A stretch of 57,751 nt of DNA. Source: Chlorobiota bacterium (GTDB taxonomy: Bacteria; Bacteroidota; Ignavibacteria; Tepidaquicellales; OLB5). Below the pieces are notes generated by a model. It ran no database searches, had not been told where the DNA came from, and saw only the letters and a program-made list of their open reading frames with translations. The DNA is taken from the NCBI GenBank assembly GCA_022616535.1, contig JAKEEM010000054.1:1-57751 (forward strand). The letters run 5' to 3'. The translations under genes were made by a program, and so were the position numbers. This document shows positions 42,456-50,181 of this stretch, piece after piece. Each line of letters begins with the position of its first letter. The first letter of the stretch is position 1.

Positions 42456-43112
42456 TTACAGAATTCCGGCTTCTATTATAAGCTTGTGGTTTATCTCATG
42501 CAAGCCTTTAAACGTGTAGGTTTTGGAGCTTATGCCTGCTTTGAAAAGGATTTCGAACTGCTGTTTAGGGAAATTCCGCTCTTTAAAATACGGGTCATCA
42601 CTTGCAAAGATTTGGTAGATTTGAGTTTGCTTTAAATACTCGGCTTTTAAAAAATCGACATCATGGGCAAGACTCCCGCACCAGAAAACGGCTCTATCGA
42701 CTTTGGCTTTGCCGAGCGAAAGCCAGCGCGATAGCGTCGCAACGCCTTGAGAAAAACCAAGCGTGTTGATTTTTAGCGAATGAATTTTTGCTTTGGGTTC
42801 AATCTCGTCAAAGAACAGGCGGTCAAGGTAGTTAACATAGTCTTTTATGTCAGCTTCCCGGTCTTCTTTGGTCATCCATGAGGCACCGACTTCTCCGTAA
42901 TCACCCTTAAGGTAGAAGCGCATAAGTCCTTCAGGGGCAATTAAGAAGCTTCCTGATTCGGCAAGCTTTTCAAAAGTCAGGATAAACTTGCCTGCAAGAT
43001 GCTTATGTCCGTGAATGACAATCCATATGTCTTTGGTATTTTGATTCAGCTCACTAAGAGTATAATAACGAGCAGTACGGGTTACAGGAATGTGATGTTC
43101 AGCTGCCGCCAT
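42456..43112 (-). CDS. Alpha/beta hydrolase (phospholipase/carboxylesterase type)
   Basis: The 218-residue protein is a serine hydrolase of the carboxylesterase/phospholipase class. It has an N-terminal IHGHKH, the nucleophile elbow GFSQG (S121 at 119-123), an aspartate in ASDDPYF and a histidine in LHEINH near the C-terminus. There is no signal peptide, so it acts in the cytosol. The substrate cannot be read. Its ATG overlaps the end of the small membrane-peptide gene by 14 bases, placing it at the end of the fumarylacetoacetase run. Confidence 0.85.
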   Translation of the reverse strand: MAAAEHHIPVTRTARYYTLSELNQNTKDIWIVIHGHKHLAGKFILTFEKLAESGSFLIAPEGLMRFYLKGDYGEVGASWMTKEDREADIKDYVNYLDRLFFDEIEPKAKIHSLKINTLGFSQGVATLSRWLSLGKAKVDRAVFWCGSLAHDVDFLKAEYLKQTQIYQIFASDDPYFKERNFPKQQFEILFKAGISSKTYTFKGLHEINHKLIIEAGIL

Positions 43113-43203
43113 TTTTAAAGTACATTCTAATAAAATGAATTACAGCATAAATAAAGAAAACGAGAAATATTGCAGCAATTACGTAAATTATGTATTCAAA
43201 CAT
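43099..43203 (-). CDS. 34-residue single-span membrane peptide
   Basis: An ATG at 43203 opens MFEYIIYVIAAIFLVFFIYA followed by VIHFIRMYFKNGGS. This is one long transmembrane helix with a basic cytosolic end. It lies 10 bases after fahA and overlaps the esterase start by 14 bases. The longer reading from 43287 would run through fahA and is rejected. Tiny membrane proteins with this architecture are real in many bacteria, but function is unknown. Confidence 0.5.
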   Translation of the reverse strand: MFEYIIYVIAAIFLVFFIYAVIHFIRMYFKNGGS

Positions 43204-43213
43204 ACAATTAAAA

Positions 43214-44470
43214 CTAGTTTGCTGGTAAAATTTTTCCGGATACTTCGCCGAAACCAACTCTGTACCCATCACCTCGGCAGTAACCACTTATGGTCAAAGT
43301 ATCACCGTCATGAAGGAACTTCCTTTCTTCACCGCTAGGGAGCTTAATGGGATTTTCACCACGCCATGTGAGCTCAAGCATCGAGCCGTATGAGTCTTTT
43401 GCCGGCCCGCTGATTGTTCCGGAGGCAAGTAAATCGCCGGTTCGCAAATTGCATCCATTAATGGTATGATGTGCTAGCTGCTGGCAAATGTTCCAATACA
43501 AATATTTAAAGTTACTTTTAGAAATGACAAAAGGTTTTTTTTGATTTTGCGTTGTTAGTGATACTTCGAGCTTGATATCATATGCCTGGTCACCTTTTGA
43601 CTTCAGATATTGTAACGGTTCCGGCTCTTGTTCGGGACCAGTTACCCTGAATGGTTCAAGCGCTTCCATTGTAACAACCCAGGGAGAAATGGAAGTTGCA
43701 AAATTTTTCGCTAAAAACGGACCGAGTGGCTGATATTCCCACGTTTGAATATCCCTTGCGCTCCAGTCATTAACAAGAACAATTCCAAAAATATGGTCAT
43801 AAGCTTTATCTACAGGAATTGGTTTCCCAATAGAATTTCCAGGACCGATTAAGAAACCCATTTCAAGTTCAAAATCAAGAAGCTTTGTGGGGCCAAAAAC
43901 GGGGCTATCGGAATTCCCTAGTTTAACCTGACCGCTCGGTCTTTTGATTTCGGTTCCGCTTATTACTATCGAGCTTGCTCTCCCGTGATATGCAACAGGC
44001 AGATGAAGCCAATTTGGCATTAAGGCATTCTCTTTACCGCGGAACATACTGCCGACATTTGTTGCATGTTCTTTAGAAGAGTAAAAATCAGAGTAATCAC
44101 CAATTTCAACCGGTAAGCACATATTTGCATCCTCCATAGGTACAAGTGCAATTTTCTTCAAATCTTCATCATAGCGCAGCAAAGGATTTTCATCGCTTAA
44201 AGCTGTTTGCAGAACAGTCCTCACCTGCCTCCAGGTTTGTCTTCCTTTCGACATAAAATTGTTCAAAGAGCTACGGTTGAACACACGCTCATTTCCAAGG
44301 TTTGTCTTTTCAAAAAAACCCTTTTTTTCTAGAACTGTAAGGTCAACTATATAATCTCCTAGTGCTACACCTATTGCTGGTTCACTGCCGATTTTGAGCT
44401 TAAATACCCCGTAAGGCAGGTTTTGTATCGGAAAATGGGAATCGGGTTTCACGTCAATAAATGATTTCAT
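43214..44470 (-). CDS. fahA: Fumarylacetoacetase
   Basis: This enzyme hydrolyses 4-fumarylacetoacetate to fumarate and acetoacetate, the last step of tyrosine catabolism through homogentisate. The 418-residue protein has the length of the classical enzyme. It has an N-terminal SH3-like domain (FPIQNLPYGVFK) and the FAH domain with DYSDFYSSKEHATNVG, the metal and substrate residues in LDFELEMGF, and VLVNDWSARDIQTWEYQPLGPF. The preceding gene abuts it without a gap. The other enzymes of the route are not in this window. Confidence 0.95.
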   Translation of the reverse strand: MKSFIDVKPDSHFPIQNLPYGVFKLKIGSEPAIGVALGDYIVDLTVLEKKGFFEKTNLGNERVFNRSSLNNFMSKGRQTWRQVRTVLQTALSDENPLLRYDEDLKKIALVPMEDANMCLPVEIGDYSDFYSSKEHATNVGSMFRGKENALMPNWLHLPVAYHGRASSIVISGTEIKRPSGQVKLGNSDSPVFGPTKLLDFELEMGFLIGPGNSIGKPIPVDKAYDHIFGIVLVNDWSARDIQTWEYQPLGPFLAKNFATSISPWVVTMEALEPFRVTGPEQEPEPLQYLKSKGDQAYDIKLEVSLTTQNQKKPFVISKSNFKYLYWNICQQLAHHTINGCNLRTGDLLASGTISGPAKDSYGSMLELTWRGENPIKLPSGEERKFLHDGDTLTISGYCRGDGYRVGFGEVSGKILPAN

Positions 44471-45445
44471 TTACAACAGCTCCATAGTTTTCAAATCATC
44501 AATTGGTTCATCAAAACTGCAGCTGCCGTAGGAAATTATAAATTTTTCTCGCGCTTCTCTTATTTGCGAGTTTGATACTTCAATTTCGTTCCATTCAAAC
44601 CCGTCCTCTTTAAACACAAACTCATAAGGGTCTTCATCATTTAAAACACCCAGCAACTCTTTTTCATCGAGATTGTTGGTATATGCGAGTATGCCGCCGC
44701 CGAACACGTTAAAAAAACCATGAAAATAAGCAGAAATATTTTCATTAAAATGCTTTATCGGATGATGAAGTCCGGCTGTGTATTTCATCGGAATATTAAA
44801 CTCACAGCATGCCATAATAGCAAAAGCTATCTGTTCAGATTTTGGAAATGCTATTGCCTCGGTTCCGCCTGTTCTTAACTTAAAACCGCAATTTCTGTCA
44901 AGACTTGCGATAGTTTCAGCAGTTCTAGTAATAATTGATTCGTATTGATCACTTGTCTCTGTCTCAAAAAAAACAGGAATTTCTGCACCAAGTTCTTTTT
45001 CAAGACCAGTTGAAACATCTATCATTAAATCTAGCATATCATCATTATTTTCCCTTTCTATAACTTCTATAGGCAATCTGACTTCAAAAACATCCGAACT
45101 TACAAGCTGGCGATTTTTATTTTTAAATTCATAAATATTTTTAACATCATTTGTAAAATTTTTATTGAAATCCGGAGCAGTTTCTCCTCCTGTTCCAAGG
45201 AAAGAAAATGGGATTTGTCCGCCTATTTTCATTTCAGTGATTAATTTGGAAAGTTCGATTAGCCGGCCGGAAGGTACAACAAACTTATTCAGCATCCATT
45301 TATATTCTCCCTGAGAATAAAATACATAATTGTGGAAAGACTGTGCCAAATTTAAGTTTGCAGGAGGGAAAAGTCCCGCATAATCAATTAGCTTCTCGGT
45401 AAAAATTTTCAAGCTTTGAATCGGTTTTCTGTGATTTGAAGACAT
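44471..45445 (-). CDS. Uncharacterised protein coupled to fumarylacetoacetase
   Basis: I do not recognise a named family. The 324-residue protein has no signal peptide and shows the alternating strand/helix pattern of a TIM barrel: EVRLP, IPVFFETE, GFKLRTGG (187-194), MKYTAGLHHP (220-229) and FGGGILAYT. The R-T-G-G and T-A-G-L-H-H-P motifs look like conserved active-site loops. The stop codon touches the fahA ATG with no bases between. A role in tyrosine breakdown is inferred from that coupling alone. Confidence 0.8.
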   Translation of the reverse strand: MSSNHRKPIQSLKIFTEKLIDYAGLFPPANLNLAQSFHNYVFYSQGEYKWMLNKFVVPSGRLIELSKLITEMKIGGQIPFSFLGTGGETAPDFNKNFTNDVKNIYEFKNKNRQLVSSDVFEVRLPIEVIERENNDDMLDLMIDVSTGLEKELGAEIPVFFETETSDQYESIITRTAETIASLDRNCGFKLRTGGTEAIAFPKSEQIAFAIMACCEFNIPMKYTAGLHHPIKHFNENISAYFHGFFNVFGGGILAYTNNLDEKELLGVLNDEDPYEFVFKEDGFEWNEIEVSNSQIREAREKFIISYGSCSFDEPIDDLKTMELL

Positions 45446-45506
45446 TAATCTTTAAATTTCCAGGGAAATTATATATTATAAATTGATAAAAGTAAGAAAT
45501 TATACA

Positions 45507-45514
45507 CAAACATA
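45507..45514 (-). promoter_or_regulatory. -7 box TAnnTTTG for the fahA run
   Basis: Read on the minus strand the box is TATGTTTG, an exact consensus match. It would give a leader of about 55 bases before the ATG at 45445. Confidence 0.4.
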
Positions 45515-45600
45515 ACCAATATAAAAGTCAAATGAAATTGAGTAAAATTTCTTAAAACTAAATTATATATTAGGATGTTTAAAATTATATAATCAGAAAC

Positions 45601-45792
45601 ATGAAAACAATATTTTTAATATTATTAACAATTCTCATTATCCTTCTAGACTGGGCTGCTTTGCACGATATAATCAAGAACAATGAACCTAATTATTTTG
45701 GCGAGTATTCGATAATTATTTTAAGCGTTTTATATTTTGCAGCATTCATGTATTTTTGGTTCAAAAGAAAAGCAAAGGAAAGTGCCCCGTAA
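45601..45792 (+). CDS. Small two-span membrane protein
   Basis: The 63-residue protein has two hydrophobic helices (about 3-22 and 38-55) joined by a polar loop DIIKNNEPNYFGEYS, and a basic C-terminal end (KRKAKESAP). No family can be named. Its last 11 bases overlap the following gene, so both are read from one message. Confidence 0.65.
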   Translation: MKTIFLILLTILIILLDWAALHDIIKNNEPNYFGEYSIIILSVLYFAAFMYFWFKRKAKESAP

Positions 45793-46108
45793 AACAAGAG
45801 AGATTGTGTATTCATATGAAACAGTAACGGAGGCACTCGAAAGCCTGTATAGAAGAGGTTATGCAAATAACTTCAATATAAAGGACAGTGCTTTGGAATG
45901 TAAAAATCTTAACTTGGTACTTAAACCAGAGGATTTTGAAATCGTAGAATTCTACCGTTTCGAAGGAGAAACAAACCCGGGTGATGAAGAAATAGTTTAT
46001 GCAATTGAATCAAAAGACGGAGTGAAAGGGACCCTTGTAAGTGCTTTCGGGATATATGCAGATGAAGTTTCAGATGAAGTTCTCAAAAAACTTAAAATTG
46101 AAAGGTAA
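45782..46108 (+). CDS. Small conserved protein, often labelled phosphoribosylpyrophosphate synthetase
   Basis: From the GTG at 45782 the protein has 108 residues (PRKTREIVYSYETVTEALESL onward) and contains YETVTEALESLYRRGY, LKPEDFEIVEFYRFEG, EEIVYAIESKDGVKG and AFGIYADEVSDEVLKKL. This is a small Bacteroidota family that carries the PRPP synthetase name in annotations. No PRPP-binding or ATP-binding motif of that enzyme is present and the chain is far too short. Function is unknown. The GTG has an AAAGGA in front. A longer start at 45737 would overlap the upstream gene by 56 bases. Confidence 0.75.
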   Translation: MPRKTREIVYSYETVTEALESLYRRGYANNFNIKDSALECKNLNLVLKPEDFEIVEFYRFEGETNPGDEEIVYAIESKDGVKGTLVSAFGIYADEVSDEVLKKLKIER

Positions 46109-46139
46109 TTTCCCAATAATATAGCCCTGTTTTTACAAT

Positions 46140-46173
46140 ACTTACTTCACAAAGCAATTATTAAGAAGTAAGT
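46140..46173. repeat. 9-bp inverted repeat
   Basis: ACTTACTTC at 46140-46148 and its exact complement GAAGTAAGT at 46165-46173 flank 16 bases. It lies 32 bases after the small conserved protein gene and 91 bases before the receptor. It lacks a U-tract, so a regulatory site is as likely as a terminator. Confidence 0.35.
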
Positions 46174-46263
46174 TGAAACCTTTAGAGTAATTTTACATCT
46201 AATATTTTATATTAATAGGATTTGGAATTTCATCCATCCAATAAAGTTAACCGTGGAGAATAA

Positions 46264-48711
46264 ATGAAAATTAGGAGTTTATTATTTTCAGCCTTCGTTT
46301 TATTAATACTGATCTGCCCAATTCATTCCCAAAGTTCTAAGGGAAAAATCTCGGGAATTGTAATAGATAAATCTTCCAACTCACCAATTGAATCTGCAGA
46401 TGTTACTTTGTTTAAAACAAATGATTCCGCATTAATTAAAGGGATTGCGACCGATAAAGAGGGGAGGTTTGAATTTTCGGGTATTCCTTTAGGCAGCTAC
46501 ACTGTAAGAGCTAATTTTGTCGGATACAATTTCGTAACGGTTAAAGGCATTGTACTTTCGGAAAAAAAACCGATAGTGACTTTAGACCCAATTAAGCTAA
46601 CAGAAGGAACTGCTTCAATGGAAGAAATACTGGTTGAGGCTGAGAAAAGTCCCATACAATTTGAAGGAGAGAAAAAAATTTTCAATGTATCACAGAATCC
46701 AATGAGCCAAAGCGGTTCATTAGCGGATTTGCTGAAAAACATACCATCGGTTTCACTGGATGCTGACGGAAATGTAAGTTTGCGTGGCAACTCAAACGTT
46801 AAAATCACGGTCGACGGAAGACCGTTCGGAATGGACGGACAAAACCGCTCACAGTTATTAGAACAAATCCCAGCAAACTCAATAGAAAGCATTGAGCTTA
46901 TAACAAATCCTTCATCGAAGTATGAAGCAGAGGGTGTTTCAGGAATAATTAATATAGTATTAAAGAAAAATAAATCATTTGGGTATAACGGAAACTTATC
47001 TTTAAACGCAGGTACAGGAGACAAATATAATGGTTCATTTAATATAAACCTTAAAAATGATAAAATTCAGGTTTTTTCAAATTATAATTATAATATATTC
47101 AGCTTCAAAATCACAGGAGGCAGCGAGCGTACCAACAGTTTAAGCACTATTGCAAGAGAATTTACGCAAGATAATTTAGGCAACGGCAGAGTTAACTCTC
47201 ATTTCGTCAAAGGTGGAATTGACTATTTCATAGACTCGAGGAATACTCTTGGACTGACCGCTACTTATCAGAATTCAAAAAGAAGAAGGGGGGAGCTGAT
47301 TTCTACTAGAGAATTTGATGTAAACAATTACCTGACCTCCTACTTTACGAGAGATTATAACGGAGATACTAAGGGGCAAACACTGGATTTAGCACTAAAC
47401 TACACTTTAAAATTTAAAACCCCCCAGCAAACTTTGACAGCCGATGCAATTTACTCCTTAAATAAAAATGAAGAAGACGGCTTTACTATTGAAAACGATA
47501 TAACTCCACAAACGATAAATCCCGAACAAGTCAAGGAATTCAGTAAAATAAAAGACCAGGATTTTTCGTTTCAATCAGACTATGTTCATCCAACCGGTGA
47601 AGAGTCCAAAATCGAAGCGGGATTTAAGAGCAGATACAGGAAGAAAGAAAATGATTATTCAAATCAAAAGTTCGATTATAACCTTAATCAGTTTACAACA
47701 GACCCGAATCTGACAAACAACTTTGAATATAACGACATTGTAAATGCAGTTTATGCACAGTATTCGGGAAAGCTGGATATTTTCAGCTACCAGTTCGGAA
47801 CGAGGGTCGAGCAGACAATCACTAAAAGCAAATTGCTGACAAACTCACAGGAGTTCAAAAATGATTATATTGATATCTTCCCAAGCGCAAATATTTCTGC
47901 AAAAATAAGTAAATCCAACGAACTTCAACTAAGCTATAGTAGAAGAATCCACAGACCGAGTCTTTTCACATTAAATCCGTTCGTAAACTCAGCTGACCCC
48001 AATAATTATTTTTCCGGCAACCCAAACTTAAGACCGGAATATACGGATTCTTATGAAATGAGTTTTATACAGTATTTGCCCGGAACGAGTCTCACGCCTT
48101 CGGTTTTCTACAGGCATACTAAGGACTTAATCTCAAGAACAAGAGAATATATTGACAGCAATACCACATTAACGTCTTTTGTAAACTACGCAAGCTCGAA
48201 ATCTTACGGTGCTGAGCTAATTTTCAATTCACAGCCGGTTCAATTTTGGAACATTAACGGAAGCATCAGCTACTTTAAAACAGATATTGATGCTGCTAAC
48301 ATTAGCTCAGCATTTGTAAACGAGGGCAGCACGTGGAGCGGAAGAGTTTCATCATCGTTATTTCTGCCGCTTCAGTTCAGCCTTCAACTAAGCTATTTTT
48401 ATTCAGGGGATATTTTGGCAGCCCAGGCAACTATTGAACCGTTTCATTCATTTGACGCAGCCTTACGCAAGGATTTATTTGACGGAAGGCTTGGTTTAAC
48501 TTTGAAAGTTAATGATGTTTTCAACACTCTGAGATTTAAAGTAAATATTAACAACGATGTGAATTTCCGTGAAATTCTTGAAAGAAAACGCGATACAAGA
48601 ACCGTTAATTTTTCCTTAAACTATAAATTCGGCGTGGCAGATAAAAACCAGCAGAAAAGAAGGCGTGATTCAAACAGGGAAAATCAAGGCAACGACGGAT
48701 TCGGTTTTTGA
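46264..48711 (+). CDS. Outer-membrane beta-barrel receptor with carboxypeptidase-like regulatory domain
   Basis: This 815-residue protein has a signal peptide (to about 24), a carboxypeptidase regulatory-like beta-sandwich (about 27-110), a TonB-receptor plug region (about 125-235, including NIPSVSLDADGNVSLRG and GVSGIINIVLKK) and a long barrel. It matches the family usually annotated as TonB-dependent receptor or PF14905 outer-membrane protein. The tail is basic, then ends NDGFGF with the terminal aromatic expected of BAM substrates. No clear TonB box is visible. It is a paralogue of the protein at 50182-52668. The ligand is unknown. Confidence 0.88.
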   Translation: MKIRSLLFSAFVLLILICPIHSQSSKGKISGIVIDKSSNSPIESADVTLFKTNDSALIKGIATDKEGRFEFSGIPLGSYTVRANFVGYNFVTVKGIVLSEKKPIVTLDPIKLTEGTASMEEILVEAEKSPIQFEGEKKIFNVSQNPMSQSGSLADLLKNIPSVSLDADGNVSLRGNSNVKITVDGRPFGMDGQNRSQLLEQIPANSIESIELITNPSSKYEAEGVSGIINIVLKKNKSFGYNGNLSLNAGTGDKYNGSFNINLKNDKIQVFSNYNYNIFSFKITGGSERTNSLSTIAREFTQDNLGNGRVNSHFVKGGIDYFIDSRNTLGLTATYQNSKRRRGELISTREFDVNNYLTSYFTRDYNGDTKGQTLDLALNYTLKFKTPQQTLTADAIYSLNKNEEDGFTIENDITPQTINPEQVKEFSKIKDQDFSFQSDYVHPTGEESKIEAGFKSRYRKKENDYSNQKFDYNLNQFTTDPNLTNNFEYNDIVNAVYAQYSGKLDIFSYQFGTRVEQTITKSKLLTNSQEFKNDYIDIFPSANISAKISKSNELQLSYSRRIHRPSLFTLNPFVNSADPNNYFSGNPNLRPEYTDSYEMSFIQYLPGTSLTPSVFYRHTKDLISRTREYIDSNTTLTSFVNYASSKSYGAELIFNSQPVQFWNINGSISYFKTDIDAANISSAFVNEGSTWSGRVSSSLFLPLQFSLQLSYFYSGDILAAQATIEPFHSFDAALRKDLFDGRLGLTLKVNDVFNTLRFKVNINNDVNFREILERKRDTRTVNFSLNYKFGVADKNQQKRRRDSNRENQGNDGFGF

Positions 48712-48771
48712 TTAAATCGTTGTTTTCCAACTAATATATTACGATTAATATATTACCTCTGTAAAATAAAG

Positions 48772-48804
48772 CTGCTTAAGTTGCATTTATAAGCGGTTTT
48801 TTTT
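48772..48804 (+). terminator. Intrinsic terminator after the first receptor
   Basis: CTGCTTA pairs with TAAGCGG (one G-U) over an 11-base loop, followed by eight thymines at 48797-48804. Confidence 0.75.
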
Positions 48805-48844
48805 ATTTATTAGACTTTTCCATTTTAAAATTTCACGAAAATTC

Positions 48845-48852
48845 TATCTTTG
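48845..48852 (+). promoter_or_regulatory. -7 box TAnnTTTG for the AlkX-like gene
   Basis: TATCTTTG matches the consensus exactly and overlaps the alternative TTG codon at 48850, which argues that translation starts at the ATG at 48871. Confidence 0.5.
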
Positions 48853-48870
48853 TATTCATTTATTTCAAAA

Positions 48871-50028
48871 ATGAAAGCAGAAACAATTTCTATTCAGGAA
48901 GCACGTTATTTAGCTCTCCACAACCAGCTTTTGCTAGATACCCATCTGCATAAGACGAAAAAAGACCTGCTTAAAATAATCGAGCAGCTGGGATATGTGC
49001 AAATTGATACTATTTCAGTGGTCGAGCGTGCGCATAAGCATGTGCTATGGACACGGTTTCCTTCATATAAAAATGAAATGCTTGACGAACTCCTTGATAA
49101 AGATAAAAAAGTTTTTGAGTTCTGGGACCATGCTGCAGCTTACATGCCGATGAAACACTTCAAATTTACATATCGCAGAAAAGAGCTCTACTGGAATAAA
49201 TATAAAGCATGGAGAAAAAAAAATTTAAAGCTCCTTAACTATATTCTTGAGAGAATTATAAATGAAGGACCCTTGCAATCACGCGATTTTGAGAATCCTT
49301 CAAAGCGGGGGCTGTGGTGGGACTGGAAACCGGCTAAGGAAGGGCTTGAATACTTATTCCACAGCGGTAAGCTTGCAGTAAGAGCGCGAAAAAGCTTTCA
49401 GAAAGTCTACGACCTGCCAGAACGGGTGCTGCCAAATAACATTGAAACCAAAACACCGACAGAAGAAGAGTATTCCACACATTTAATAATGAAATCTATC
49501 GCTGCAAACGGATTTGCATCCGAAAAAGAAATAATATATTTAAGAAACCATGATGCAAAAGCAACAAAATCAGCTTTAAAATATTTAGCTGAAGATAAAA
49601 AAATTATTCCTTTAAAAATTAATGGAATAGATAACGAAATTTATTATACAACTAAGAATAACCTTAAGCAGCTTGAGACAAAAAAGGATGATAAACACAT
49701 TCATATACTTTCACCATTTGATAATCTTGTAATTCAAAGAAAAAGACTGAATACTTTATTTAATTTTGACTACGTTATTGAATGTTATGTTCCTGCTCGT
49801 AAAAGGAAATACGGTTATTTTTGCCTTCCTATTCTTTATTCTGACAGGTTCATCGGACGTATGGATGCGAAAGCAGACAGGAACAATAAAGTTTTTAAAG
49901 TCATAAACGATTTCCGAGAAGATGGTATTAACTTAAACGGAAAGGTCAAAGAATTATTTGATAAAGAGTTAAAAAAAATCGCACTTTTCGCTGGGTGCGA
50001 GGAAATTTCATATCTTAAAGCTACTTAA
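48871..50028 (+). CDS. YcaQ/AlkX-like winged-helix DNA glycosylase
   Basis: The 385-residue protein belongs to the HTH_42 family (tandem winged-helix domains) of E. coli YcaQ, which unhooks interstrand DNA crosslinks and excises N7-alkylguanine. The catalytic motif is Q44-I-D46 in GYVQIDTISVVERAHKHVLW. The Q-x-D form is that of YcaQ/AlkX, whereas Streptomyces AlkZ has Q-x-Q. The C-terminus retains IGRMDAKADR. It has its own exact -7 promoter and terminator-bounded position between two paralogous receptors. I choose the ATG at 48871, since an earlier TTG sits in the promoter. Confidence 0.9.
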   Translation: MKAETISIQEARYLALHNQLLLDTHLHKTKKDLLKIIEQLGYVQIDTISVVERAHKHVLWTRFPSYKNEMLDELLDKDKKVFEFWDHAAAYMPMKHFKFTYRRKELYWNKYKAWRKKNLKLLNYILERIINEGPLQSRDFENPSKRGLWWDWKPAKEGLEYLFHSGKLAVRARKSFQKVYDLPERVLPNNIETKTPTEEEYSTHLIMKSIAANGFASEKEIIYLRNHDAKATKSALKYLAEDKKIIPLKINGIDNEIYYTTKNNLKQLETKKDDKHIHILSPFDNLVIQRKRLNTLFNFDYVIECYVPARKRKYGYFCLPILYSDRFIGRMDAKADRNNKVFKVINDFREDGINLNGKVKELFDKELKKIALFAGCEEISYLKAT

Positions 50029-50181
50029 TGCCCTTTTTATTATAATTTTCATTAAATTTAAATTGAAATTCTGATTTTTTACAACTTAACACTTTACAGT
50101 TACATAATTTTACAGCAATGAGAAACAATGCCTGTTATCTTAGTGTTGTAATTATTAATTGATTTCATATAGGATATTTTC

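Noticed and set aside
45737-45781. Longer N-terminus of the small conserved protein
   Set aside because: It lies inside the upstream membrane-protein gene in another frame, and the known family begins near YETVTEAL, so the GTG at 45782 fits better.
48732-48756. Tandem TAATATATTAC repeat as an attachment site or CRISPR-like unit
   Set aside because: There are only two 11-base copies of AT-rich sequence with a 3-base spacer, which can arise by chance.
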